Shown piece after piece: positions 6,237-12,728 of a stretch of 12,728 nt of DNA. The position numbers and the translations under genes are program-made. Below the pieces are notes generated by a model. That model was not told where the DNA came from. It saw nothing but the letters and a program-made list of their open reading frames with translations, and ran no database searches. The DNA comes from an uncultured Actinomycetes bacterium (GTDB taxonomy: Bacteria > Actinomycetota > Thermoleophilia > Solirubrobacterales > Solirubrobacteraceae), in NCBI GenBank assembly GCA_937888775.1, contig CALAQT010000574.1:1-12728 (forward strand), read 5' to 3'. The number at the start of each line of letters is the position of its first letter. Within the stretch, counting starts at the first letter, position 1.

Positions 6237-6806
6237 TCAGAAGTGCCCGCTCACCGCGTCGGCGGAGATCCGGCGGGTGTCCTCGGGGGCGGGCCGGAGA
6301 ATTAGGATCTCCGCCGGGATGCGCTGGAGCAGCCATCTCAAATCGTCGTAGCTCAGCCCCGTGTGCGGGTCTTCGTCTGCGGAGACGATGATCCGGTCGA
6401 AGTGCTCCGCGTCGAGTAGTTTCTGCAGCGCATCGCGGGCGGAGCGACCGCGACCCACGCGGGAGTCGACGCTGATGCCCTGTGAGGAAAGGTGCTGCTC
6501 GATTGCCTCGAGCAGCGGCATCCCGGTGGCACACTGCACCGGCAGGGCCGTCTCCAGGGGCAGGTTCATCGGTACGCGCGCCAGGAACGCGGGCATGACG
6601 ATCGCGTTCTCGGCCTTGGCAAGCCGAGCGGCGGCCTCAAGCGAACGGCGAGAGATCGCCTGACCGGTGAACGGGAGCAGGATGCTGTGCACAGGCCGGG
6701 AACGGTTACGCGCAGAGAGGCGTCCGTGCGGTGGCAGCCAGTAACCAGCGGCGATCCCGAGGAGGACGCCGCCAGCGGCGATTATCACGACCGCGGCGGC
6801 ACTCAT
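6237..6806 (-). CDS. Membrane-anchored universal-stress-protein-like protein
   Basis: This 189-residue product has an N-terminal hydrophobic helix (VVIIAAGGVLLGIAAGYWL, residues ~6-24) followed by a basic linker and a USP-type alpha/beta domain from HSILLPFTG (~40) to AEILILRP. The usual USP nucleotide-binding signature (GxxGx9G[S/T]) is absent: the corresponding region reads SADEDPHTGLSYDDLRWLL, so ATP binding by the classical motif is not expected. ATG at 6806 overlaps the kdpD stop as ATGA (4 bp), indicating translational coupling. It is the last gene of the operon, with no clear terminator after it. One can infer a membrane-tethered partner of the Kdp pump or of the short KdpD next door, whose own C-terminal half is also USP-like. 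A longer frame open upstream to 7109 overlaps kdpD and is not used. Confidence 0.8.
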   Translation of the reverse strand: MSAAAVVIIAAGGVLLGIAAGYWLPPHGRLSARNRSRPVHSILLPFTGQAISRRSLEAAARLAKAENAIVMPAFLARVPMNLPLETALPVQCATGMPLLEAIEQHLSSQGISVDSRVGRGRSARDALQKLLDAEHFDRIIVSADEDPHTGLSYDDLRWLLQRIPAEILILRPAPEDTRRISADAVSGHF

Positions 6807-8086
6807 GGCCTGTCGGCGCTCGGGCGCCGGGAGCGCTCGGCGACGATGCGCACGTCGACGCCGGGGAGGCGCTGGATCAGCCGCTGGGGCAGCGGCACGC
6901 GCAGGCGGGCGAAGCCGCGCGCCGGACGCGAGCAACCCATCAGGATGTAGGTCGTCCCGCGCCGTGAGGCGATGTCGACGATCGCCGCCGCCACGTCGTC
7001 GGATTCCTCCTCGAGCATCTTCGCACCGAGCACCGACGCGAGCTGTCGCAGCGCGGAGAGTGAGCGCTCCTCGTCGTCGGAGAGGCGCCGACCCGGTGCA
7101 CGCACCCACAAGAGATCTAGCTCAGCCCCGTAGCGTTGGGCGGAGCGCCACGCGCGGCGCACCAGGCGCTGGGCGCCAGGGTAGGGCTCCACGAGCGCGA
7201 GCAGTCGCTCGCCGACGGCCTGGGGCGCATCCGCGGCAAGGCTCTCCTCGCGCGAGCCGACGAGCTCGGTGCTCAGGCGCTTGGCGCCCACCTCCTCGGC
7301 GACCTCGCGCAGCGCGACCTCGCGCAGCGCGGCCAGGTTCTCGACGCGGAAGAAGTTGTTGAGCGCCGCGTCGATCCGCTCGAGCGGGTAGACCTTGCCG
7401 GCGCGCAGGCGGTCGAGCAGCGCTTCCGGGGTGAGGTCTATGAACTCGACCTCGTCGGCGCGACTGAGGATGGCGTCGGGGATGGTCTCTCGCACGCGAA
7501 TGCCGCTCAGTTCGGTGATGCGATCGTTGAGCGACTCGAGGTGCTGGACGTTGAGTGAGGAGAGGACGTCGATACCGGCCGCGAGGACCTCCTCGACGTC
7601 CTCGTAGCGCTTGGCGTGCTCGACGCCCGGGGCGTTCGTGTGGGCGAGCTCGTCGATCAGGCACAGCGCGGGCGCGCGGCGCAGGATCGCGGGCAGGTCC
7701 ATCTCCTCCAGCACCGTCTCGCGGTATCTCACGTGCCGACGTGGCACTATCGGCAGGCCCTCGGCGAGTTGGGCGGTCTCGGCGCGACCGTGGGTCTCGA
7801 GCAGGCCAATCACGACGTCCCGGCCCGCCTTTTGCTCCGCATGGCCCTCGAGCAGCATGAAGAAGGTCTTGCCAACCCCGGCGGCCATCCCGAGGAAGAC
7901 CTTCAGGTGACCGCGGCGCTGCACTACTTGCGCGTTCGCAGCCGGCGGGCCGAGGGGATCGGCCTCGTCTGGTCCGAGATGACGAGACACCTGCTTCGCC
8001 AGACTGGAAGCAAGAGTCTGTGGACTTGGTGGGACTACTGCTCGATGTCGCGCGGCGCGGCGCCGTACGTAGCCTCGTCGAGGCAT
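6803..8086 (-). CDS. kdpD: Short KdpD: KdpD N-terminal domain plus USP domain, no histidine kinase
   Basis: This 427-residue protein contains the KdpD sensor domain with Walker A GMAAGVGKT (66-74), ETHGRAET (97-104), the Walker B-like CLIDELAHTNAPG (142-154) and SLNVQHLESLND (177-188). A USP-like domain follows (~293-417, ending DVRIVAE). Full-length KdpD is ~850-900 residues and adds four membrane helices, GAF, HisKA and HATPase_c, all absent here. The stop is at 6803, where the next gene starts in a 4-bp overlap, so this is a genuine gene end and not a truncation by the window. Short KdpD proteins are known in cyanobacteria and Deinococcus. The start is uncertain: ATG at 8086 lies 3 nt after the upstream stop but has no Shine-Dalgarno, and the first ~35 codons have unusual usage (CCA, AGT, ACT, CTT). 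GTG at 7990 is an alternative. It is presumably a cytoplasmic regulator of the pump, but cannot phosphorylate a KdpE. Confidence 0.9.
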   Translation of the reverse strand: MPRRGYVRRRAARHRAVVPPSPQTLASSLAKQVSRHLGPDEADPLGPPAANAQVVQRRGHLKVFLGMAAGVGKTFFMLLEGHAEQKAGRDVVIGLLETHGRAETAQLAEGLPIVPRRHVRYRETVLEEMDLPAILRRAPALCLIDELAHTNAPGVEHAKRYEDVEEVLAAGIDVLSSLNVQHLESLNDRITELSGIRVRETIPDAILSRADEVEFIDLTPEALLDRLRAGKVYPLERIDAALNNFFRVENLAALREVALREVAEEVGAKRLSTELVGSREESLAADAPQAVGERLLALVEPYPGAQRLVRRAWRSAQRYGAELDLLWVRAPGRRLSDDEERSLSALRQLASVLGAKMLEEESDDVAAAIVDIASRRGTTYILMGCSRPARGFARLRVPLPQRLIQRLPGVDVRIVAERSRRPSADRP

Positions 8087-8089
8087 CGC

Positions 8090-8575
8090 TCAGTCGTGAG
8101 CTTCGAGCAGGTCCGCGACTGCTCGCAGTTCGGTGATCAGCGCGTCGGGGTGGCTGGGGGCGTAGCAGGGCCCGGCGCCGTTTGAGAGCAGTGCTTGCAG
8201 GCGGGCGACGCCACAGACACCCACGGGCGCGTTGGAGCGCAGGCGTTGGGCGATCGGGAGCATCAGGGGCCGTGCCTCGCGTACCTGTGGTCGGCACGGC
8301 TGGACGACTGCGGTCCTGAAGGGTGGCCGTGGTGTCTCGGCCTGCTCGACCAGGCGCTCGAGGGAGCGGGCGAGTGTGCGGCGTGTGCGGTCGTTGGTCA
8401 GCTGCCGGGCGCGGGCGGCGTGCACGGGGGAGCGCCAGGAGGCGGTGCCGGCGGCCAGTTGCCGGTCGAGCCATGGAGCGCGCAGTCGCGCAAGTAGCCA
8501 GTCCACTCGTGGATGGGGGTGGCGCGAGCTCATCGGGGCTAGAGGGGCTGGCATGAGGGCGTTCGTGTTACTCAT
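8090..8575 (-). CDS. Hypothetical protein embedded in the kdp operon
   Basis: This 161-residue protein is arginine-, leucine- and alanine-rich and is not recognised as any Kdp component. It has no signal peptide or membrane helix. An amphipathic helical region with many arginines (~25-75, [31 protein letters not shown]) is followed by a second part ([40 protein letters not shown]). Dispersed Pro residues and three Cys (~94, 121, 137) are present. ATG at 8575 overlaps the kdpB stop as ATGA, and its own stop lies 3 nt before the kdpD start, so it is very likely co-translated. Internal Met residues at 8 and 15 are alternative starts, but none has a Shine-Dalgarno. Similar Arg-rich proteins of unknown function seem to occur in Actinobacteria, but I cannot name a family. 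Its position between pump and regulator suggests a cytoplasmic accessory or regulatory role. Confidence 0.75.
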   Translation of the reverse strand: MSNTNALMPAPLAPMSSRHPHPRVDWLLARLRAPWLDRQLAAGTASWRSPVHAARARQLTNDRTRRTLARSLERLVEQAETPRPPFRTAVVQPCRPQVREARPLMLPIAQRLRSNAPVGVCGVARLQALLSNGAGPCYAPSHPDALITELRAVADLLEAHD

Positions 8576-10653
8576 GCGCCGAGCAGGTTGTGGATGATCA
8601 GGTCGATCAGCTTGATGCCGATGAACGGCGCGATGATCCCGCCGAGCCCGTAGATCCAGAGGTTGCGCCGCAAGAGCGCGCTGGCGCCGATCGGCCGGTA
8701 GCGCACGCCGCGCAGGGCGATCGGGATCAGCATCGGGATGACGATCGCGTTGAAGATCACAGCTGAGACGATCGCCGACTGCGGGGTGCCCAGATCCATG
8801 ATGTTGAGCACGTGCAGCGGCCCCTTACCTCCCGGAGTGGCAGCGTAGGTGGCGACGAACACCGCCGGCAGGATCGCGAAGTACTTGGCGACGTCGTTGG
8901 CGATCGAGAAGGTCGTCAGCGCGCCGCGGGTGATCAGCAGCTGCTTGCCCACCTCGACGATCTCGATGAGCTTCGTCGGGTTGGAGTCGAGGTCGACCAT
9001 GTTGCCGGCCTCGCGCGCCGCCTGGGTGCCGGTGTTCATCGCCACGCCGACGTCGGCCTGTGCGAGCGCGGGTGCGTCGTTGGTGCCGTCGCCGGTCATC
9101 GCCACCATGCGGCCGTCCTGCTGCTGCTCGCGGATGAGCGCGAGCTTGGCCTCGGGCGTCGCTTCGGCGAGGAAGTCATCGACGCCGGCCTCTTCGGCGA
9201 TCTTGGCGGCGGTCAGGCGGTTGTCGCCGGTGACCATGACGGTGCGGATTCCCATCGCGCGGAGGTGGTCGAAGCGCTCGCGCATGCCTTCCTTGATCGT
9301 GTCCTTGAGATAGATCACGCCGAGGATCTGGCTGTCGCGGGCGACCGCTAGCGGGGTGCCGCCCTCGCGACCGATGCGGTCGAGCTCAACCTGCAGCTCC
9401 GGTGGCGCATGGCCACCCTCCTGCTCCGCGAAAGCGATGATCGAGTCGCCCGCTCCCTTGCGGAGCTGCTGACCATTGAGATCCACGCCGCTCATGCGTG
9501 TCTGTGCAGTGAAGGGCACGAACTCGGCGTGGATGGAGGCCATGTCGTGCTCGCGGATGCCGTAGGTCTTGGCGAGCACGACGATCGAGCGGCCCTCGGG
9601 CGTCTCATCAGCGAGCGAGGCGAGCTGCGCGGCCTCGGCCAGCTCGGCCTCGGCGACACCTGACATCGGGATGAACTCCGAGGCTTGGCGGTTGCCGAGG
9701 GTGATGGTGCCGGTCTTGTCGAGCAGCAGCACGTCGATGTCGCCGGAGGCCTCTACCGCGCGCCCGGACAGCGCGAGCACGTTGCGCCTGACCAGGCGGT
9801 CCATGCCCGCGATCCCGATCGCCGAGAGCAGGGCGCCGATCGTGGTGGGGATGAGCGCCACCAGCAGCGCGATCAGCGTGGTCTCGGAGATCGCGGTATC
9901 GGCGAACAGGCCGAAGGGGCGTAGCGCGGCCACGACGATGACGAAGACCAAGGTCAGCGCTGCGAGCAGGATGCCAAGCGCGATCTCGTTCGGTGTCTTG
10001 CGCCGTTCTGCGCCCTCGACGAGCGCGATCATGCGATCCAGGAATGAGTGGCCTGGCTGTTGGGTGATTTCCACGACGATCCGGTCGGACGTGACGCGGG
10101 TGCCGCCGGTGACGGCGCTGCGGTCGCCGCCGGACTCGCGGATCACCGGCGCTGACTCGCCGGTGATCGCCGACTCGTCGACGGTCGCGATGCCCTCGAT
10201 GACGGTGCCGTCGCCGGGGATCATCTCGCCGGACTCGACCACTACCACGTCGCCGCGGGTGAGCTCCGAGGCTGGCTTGGTGCTCCCGTCGCGCAGTGTC
10301 GCGATGGTCTCCTTGCGCATCGCGCGCAGGGTGCTTGCCTGTGCGCGGCCGCGGCCCTCGGCGAACGCCTCGGCGATGTTCGCGAACACGACTGTGAGCC
10401 ATAGCCAGATCGAGACGGTGAAGGTGAACCACGCCGGCTCGTTGCCGCCGCCCAGTGGCTTGCCGCCGCCGAACTGGATGAGCCACGCGATCGTCGTGAT
10501 GAGCGCGCCGATCTCGACGACGAACATGACAGGGTTACGGATCTGGACGCGTGGGTCGAGCTTGATGAGGCTGTCGAGCACCGCGCGCCGGACGATGTCC
10601 GCCTGGAATAGCGAGACGGCCTCGCGCTCGTGGGTGGCGGGTACGGCTGACAT
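8572..10653 (-). CDS. kdpB: Potassium-transporting P-type ATPase subunit B
   Basis: KdpB is the catalytic P-type ATPase of the KdpFABC high-affinity K+ uptake complex in the cytoplasmic membrane. ATP hydrolysis and phosphorylation here drive K+ import through KdpA. The 693-residue length fits the family (682 in E. coli). Visible are the N-terminal membrane pair (~42-60, 75-95), the actuator loop with [10 protein letters not shown] (TGES 164-167), the KdpB-type M4 motif [16 protein letters not shown] (~260-275), the phosphorylation site DKTGT (D312), the nucleotide domain, the hinge [20 protein letters not shown], and the C-terminal helices with [15 protein letters not shown]. The TGES serine that is an inhibitory phosphorylation site in E. 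coli KdpB is conserved. ATG at 10653 is preferred because AGGAGG stands 6 nt upstream. GTG at 10656 is the alternative. It overlaps the kdpC stop (TGATG). Downstream it overlaps the 161-aa gene. Confidence 0.98.
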   Translation of the reverse strand: MSAVPATHEREAVSLFQADIVRRAVLDSLIKLDPRVQIRNPVMFVVEIGALITTIAWLIQFGGGKPLGGGNEPAWFTFTVSIWLWLTVVFANIAEAFAEGRGRAQASTLRAMRKETIATLRDGSTKPASELTRGDVVVVESGEMIPGDGTVIEGIATVDESAITGESAPVIRESGGDRSAVTGGTRVTSDRIVVEITQQPGHSFLDRMIALVEGAERRKTPNEIALGILLAALTLVFVIVVAALRPFGLFADTAISETTLIALLVALIPTTIGALLSAIGIAGMDRLVRRNVLALSGRAVEASGDIDVLLLDKTGTITLGNRQASEFIPMSGVAEAELAEAAQLASLADETPEGRSIVVLAKTYGIREHDMASIHAEFVPFTAQTRMSGVDLNGQQLRKGAGDSIIAFAEQEGGHAPPELQVELDRIGREGGTPLAVARDSQILGVIYLKDTIKEGMRERFDHLRAMGIRTVMVTGDNRLTAAKIAEEAGVDDFLAEATPEAKLALIREQQQDGRMVAMTGDGTNDAPALAQADVGVAMNTGTQAAREAGNMVDLDSNPTKLIEIVEVGKQLLITRGALTTFSIANDVAKYFAILPAVFVATYAATPGGKGPLHVLNIMDLGTPQSAIVSAVIFNAIVIPMLIPIALRGVRYRPIGASALLRRNLWIYGLGGIIAPFIGIKLIDLIIHNLLGA

Positions 10654-11312
10654 CACTGCCCTCCTGTGAGGCGGTCTAGGGCGAGATTGAGCTCAAGCAC
10701 ATCGACGCCGCGTTCGCCGAAGATGCCGAGCGAGCGCCCGGTGGTGTACTTGGAGATCAGACCCGTCACCTGCGTAAGAGGCACGTGGCGGATAGCGGCG
10801 ACCCGGTGCGCTTGTATGCGGGCGTTGGCCTGGGAGATTTCCGGGTCGATGCCCGAGGCCGAGCTGTCGGCGGCGTCAACCGGGACGTTTGCGGTGCTCA
10901 GACCGGGGTCGTAGGGGGCGTTCAGTTCCAGGTATGCCTTGATGTTGGCGGCGATCTCTTCCTCGGTGCTCTTGTTGTTCGGGCCGAGGTTGGAGAAGGT
11001 CGTGGCGGCAGCGTTATCGGGCGGGACGGTCGCCGATGGGCGTGTCTGGAAGTAGCGCGGATCAGGGGTCGTTACCGGGACGCCTTCTTCTTCCACGGGC
11101 TTGCCGTTCTTGACCACGGGCGTGGCGAATTGCTGGCCGATGATCTTCGAGCCGACGAGCTTACCGTTCACATATACCTTCTGGCCGTTGGCGTTCCCCG
11201 GGAAGGCGACCTGGCTGATACCTGTGATGGCCAGTGGGTAGACAACTCCGAGCAGGACGGTCATCACGATGATCGCCAGCGCGGCGGTGAGTGCGTTTCG
11301 GGGAATGCTCAT
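10653..11312 (-). CDS. kdpC: Potassium-transporting ATPase subunit C
   Basis: KdpC is the single-span subunit that stabilises the Kdp complex and supports high-affinity ATP use by KdpB. The 219-residue protein has one N-terminal helix ([25 protein letters not shown] as two parts, ~8-31), then the family motif GSKIIGQQF (54-62), RYFQTRPSA (86-94), a Gly/Asn/Ser-rich segment (NLGPNN), and the conserved C-terminal [20 protein letters not shown]. The region 64-85 ([20 protein letters not shown]) is longer than in E. coli KdpC (~190 aa), giving an extra charged loop before the YF..RPS motif. ATG at 11312 lies one base after the kdpA stop, with no Shine-Dalgarno, so translation probably depends on coupling. 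It sits between kdpA and kdpB, unlike the usual A-B-C order. Confidence 0.97.
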   Translation of the reverse strand: MSIPRNALTAALAIIVMTVLLGVVYPLAITGISQVAFPGNANGQKVYVNGKLVGSKIIGQQFATPVVKNGKPVEEEGVPVTTPDPRYFQTRPSATVPPDNAAATTFSNLGPNNKSTEEEIAANIKAYLELNAPYDPGLSTANVPVDAADSSASGIDPEISQANARIQAHRVAAIRHVPLTQVTGLISKYTTGRSLGIFGERGVDVLELNLALDRLTGGQ

Positions 11313-11313
11313 G

Positions 11314-12728
11314 TCAGTAGAGGTGTCCGGTCAGGCTCTGCACGATCGGTCCGATCAGCAGGGCGGGGAAGAACGTGAGCGCGCCGACGAGGATGATCAC
11401 GCCGATCAGCAGCACCACGAACGTCGGGTTATCGGTGCGCATCGTTCCCAAGCCCGCCGGGCTGACCCGCTTGCCGGCCAGGGAGCCGGCGACCGCGAGC
11501 ACGAACAGGATCGGTGCGTAACGCGCAAACGCGAGGTCGAAGCTGCCCAGCAGGTCGGCGAAGGTGATGCCATGCGAGCCAACGTTGCCCGCGTTGGGCT
11601 GGATGAACCCGGTGTAACCGGCGAACGCCGAACCGTTGTTGTTGGATTGGGAGAGGTAGGCGTAGAAGGTCTCTGAGAATCCCTGCGGCCCCTTGTTGAA
11701 GATCGATACGCGCCCAGCGTGGTCGGCGATCGCGAGCGCCGTGGATATCAGCGCGGTCAGCGGGGTTATGAGGATGCCCATCGATGCGAGCTTGATCTCT
11801 CTCGCCTCGATCTTCTTGCCCAGCATCTCCGGGGTCCGTCCGACCATCAGCCCGCCGATGAACACGGCCAGCAGGACGTAGAGCAGCATCACGTACAGCC
11901 CGCTGCCGACCCCGCCGAAGATGACCTCCCCGGTCGCGAGGTTGGCCATCGGCACCGCGCCACCCAGACCGGTCAGCGAGTCAAACGCAGCATTCACCGC
12001 GCCCGTCGAGGTGTCTGTCGTGACGGTGTTGAACAAGGCGGAGCCCGCGATGCCGAAGCGCTGCTCCTTGCCCTCCATGTTCCCGCCGGTCGAACCGCTG
12101 TAGACCTGGGTGTGAAGACCGGCGGCATGCTGCGCCGGCGTGCCATGCACCTCAGCCGCATACAGCACGGCGACGCCCGCGACAAACATGATGGTCATCG
12201 CGGCGAAGAGTGCCCAGCCCTGGCGGCGGCTTCCAACCATCCGGCCGTAGGTCGCGGTGAGCGAGGCCGGGATGCAGAAGACCAGTAGGATCTCAAAGAT
12301 GTTCGTCAGCCCGTTGGGGTTCTCGAACGGGTGCGCGCCGTTGGTGTTGAAGAACCCGCCGCCGTTGGTGCCTAGGTTCTTGATCACCTCCTGTGAGGCG
12401 ACCGGGCCAACCGCCATGTGCCCTTCCAGCCCCGTCGGGCCGGTGAAACTCAGGTAGTGACCGAGTGTCTGGAGCGCGCCCTGGGAGACGAGCACGAGCG
12501 CCCCAAGAACGGCGATCGGCAACAGCACATACAGCACCGTGCGCACGAGGTCCTGCCAGAAGTTGCCAAGGCCCTTGCCGCTGCGTCCGATGATCCCCCG
12601 GATGAGTGCCACCGCCACGCAGATCCCGACGGCCGCTGAGACGAAGTTCTGCACCGTCAGCCCCGCCATCTGGCTGAAGTAGCTCATCGTCGTCTCGCCG
12701 CCGTAGTACTGCCAGTTCGTGTTCGTCA
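11314..12728 (-). CDS. kdpA: Potassium-transporting ATPase subunit A, 5' partial
   Basis: KdpA is the K+-binding channel-like subunit of KdpFABC, related to the Trk/Ktr/HKT superfamily. The frame is open to the window edge (first full codon at 12726-12724), so the N-terminus lies outside. About 471 of the usual ~555-560 residues are present. ATG at 12687 is an internal Met, not the start. All four selectivity-filter loops are visible: TNTNWQYYGGE at the very edge, GTNGGGFFNTNGAHPFENP, TSTGAVNAAFDSLTG, and NNNGSAFAG. Several membrane helices surround them, e.g. NIFEILLVFCIPASL, ALFAAMTIMFVAGVAVLYA, VVLLIGVIILVGALTFFPAL. The stop at 11314 is followed after one base by kdpC. kdpF and the operon promoter, if present, would lie outside the window to the right. 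Confidence 0.98.
   Translation of the reverse strand, partial: TNTNWQYYGGETTMSYFSQMAGLTVQNFVSAAVGICVAVALIRGIIGRSGKGLGNFWQDLVRTVLYVLLPIAVLGALVLVSQGALQTLGHYLSFTGPTGLEGHMAVGPVASQEVIKNLGTNGGGFFNTNGAHPFENPNGLTNIFEILLVFCIPASLTATYGRMVGSRRQGWALFAAMTIMFVAGVAVLYAAEVHGTPAQHAAGLHTQVYSGSTGGNMEGKEQRFGIAGSALFNTVTTDTSTGAVNAAFDSLTGLGGAVPMANLATGEVIFGGVGSGLYVMLLYVLLAVFIGGLMVGRTPEMLGKKIEAREIKLASMGILITPLTALISTALAIADHAGRVSIFNKGPQGFSETFYAYLSQSNNNGSAFAGYTGFIQPNAGNVGSHGITFADLLGSFDLAFARYAPILFVLAVAGSLAGKRVSPAGLGTMRTDNPTFVVLLIGVIILVGALTFFPALLIGPIVQSLTGHLY

Noticed and set aside
6803..8086. Reading KdpD as truncated by frameshift, with the kinase domain lying downstream
   Set aside because: The downstream DNA encodes the USP protein in a coupled ATGA overlap, and no HisKA or HATPase_c motif occurs anywhere in the window.
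7122..8474. 450-codon minus-strand frame overlapping kdpD and the 161-aa gene
   Set aside because: It overlaps two genes in another frame, is extremely Arg-rich, and has no domain.
9569..10669. 366-codon plus-strand frame opposite kdpB
   Set aside because: Ser/Thr/Arg-rich shadow of the unmistakable P-type ATPase on the other strand.

Overview
The window is high-GC DNA, most likely from an actinobacterium of the class Thermoleophilia (Solirubrobacterales-like). That placement rests on base composition, GTG/ATG starts, and two exported beta-propeller proteins whose C-terminal domains I associate with secreted proteins of that group. It is an inference, because no rRNA or other marker gene is present.

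Layout. Positions 1-1210 (+) hold the 3' part of an exported YVTN-type beta-propeller protein that runs in from outside the window. It converges on a large secreted PQQ-like propeller protein (1295-3640, -), with a perfect 10-bp hairpin at the junction. Positions 3641-3997 are mostly non-coding, with a possible leader peptide and a possible 44-residue basic ORF. pdxH (PLP biosynthesis) lies at 3998-4612 (-).

Positions 4613-6236 are a scar region. It contains an IS481-family transposase without its C-terminus (4994-5746, -), candidate IS ends with a 5-bp target duplication, a 22-bp perfect palindrome, and, directly beside the IS end, a plus-strand fragment of a second kdpD gene (5831-5965).

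Positions 6237-12728 (-) form one tightly packed Kdp potassium-transport operon. In transcription order it reads kdpA (5' end outside the window), kdpC, kdpB, an unrecognised 161-aa gene, a short kdpD, and a membrane-anchored universal-stress-protein (USP) gene. Every junction is an overlap or a gap of a few bases, so the products are probably translationally coupled.

Three things set this operon apart from the textbook kdpFABC-DE arrangement. The order is A-C-B. KdpD consists only of its N-terminal Walker-type domain plus a USP domain, with no membrane segments or histidine kinase, and no kdpE is seen. An uncharacterised gene and a second, membrane-tethered USP protein are built into the operon. 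The transporter subunits look intact. The accessory part suggests post-translational or nucleotide-sensing control of the pump rather than a classical two-component switch. This accessory module is the best candidate in the window for undescribed biology.
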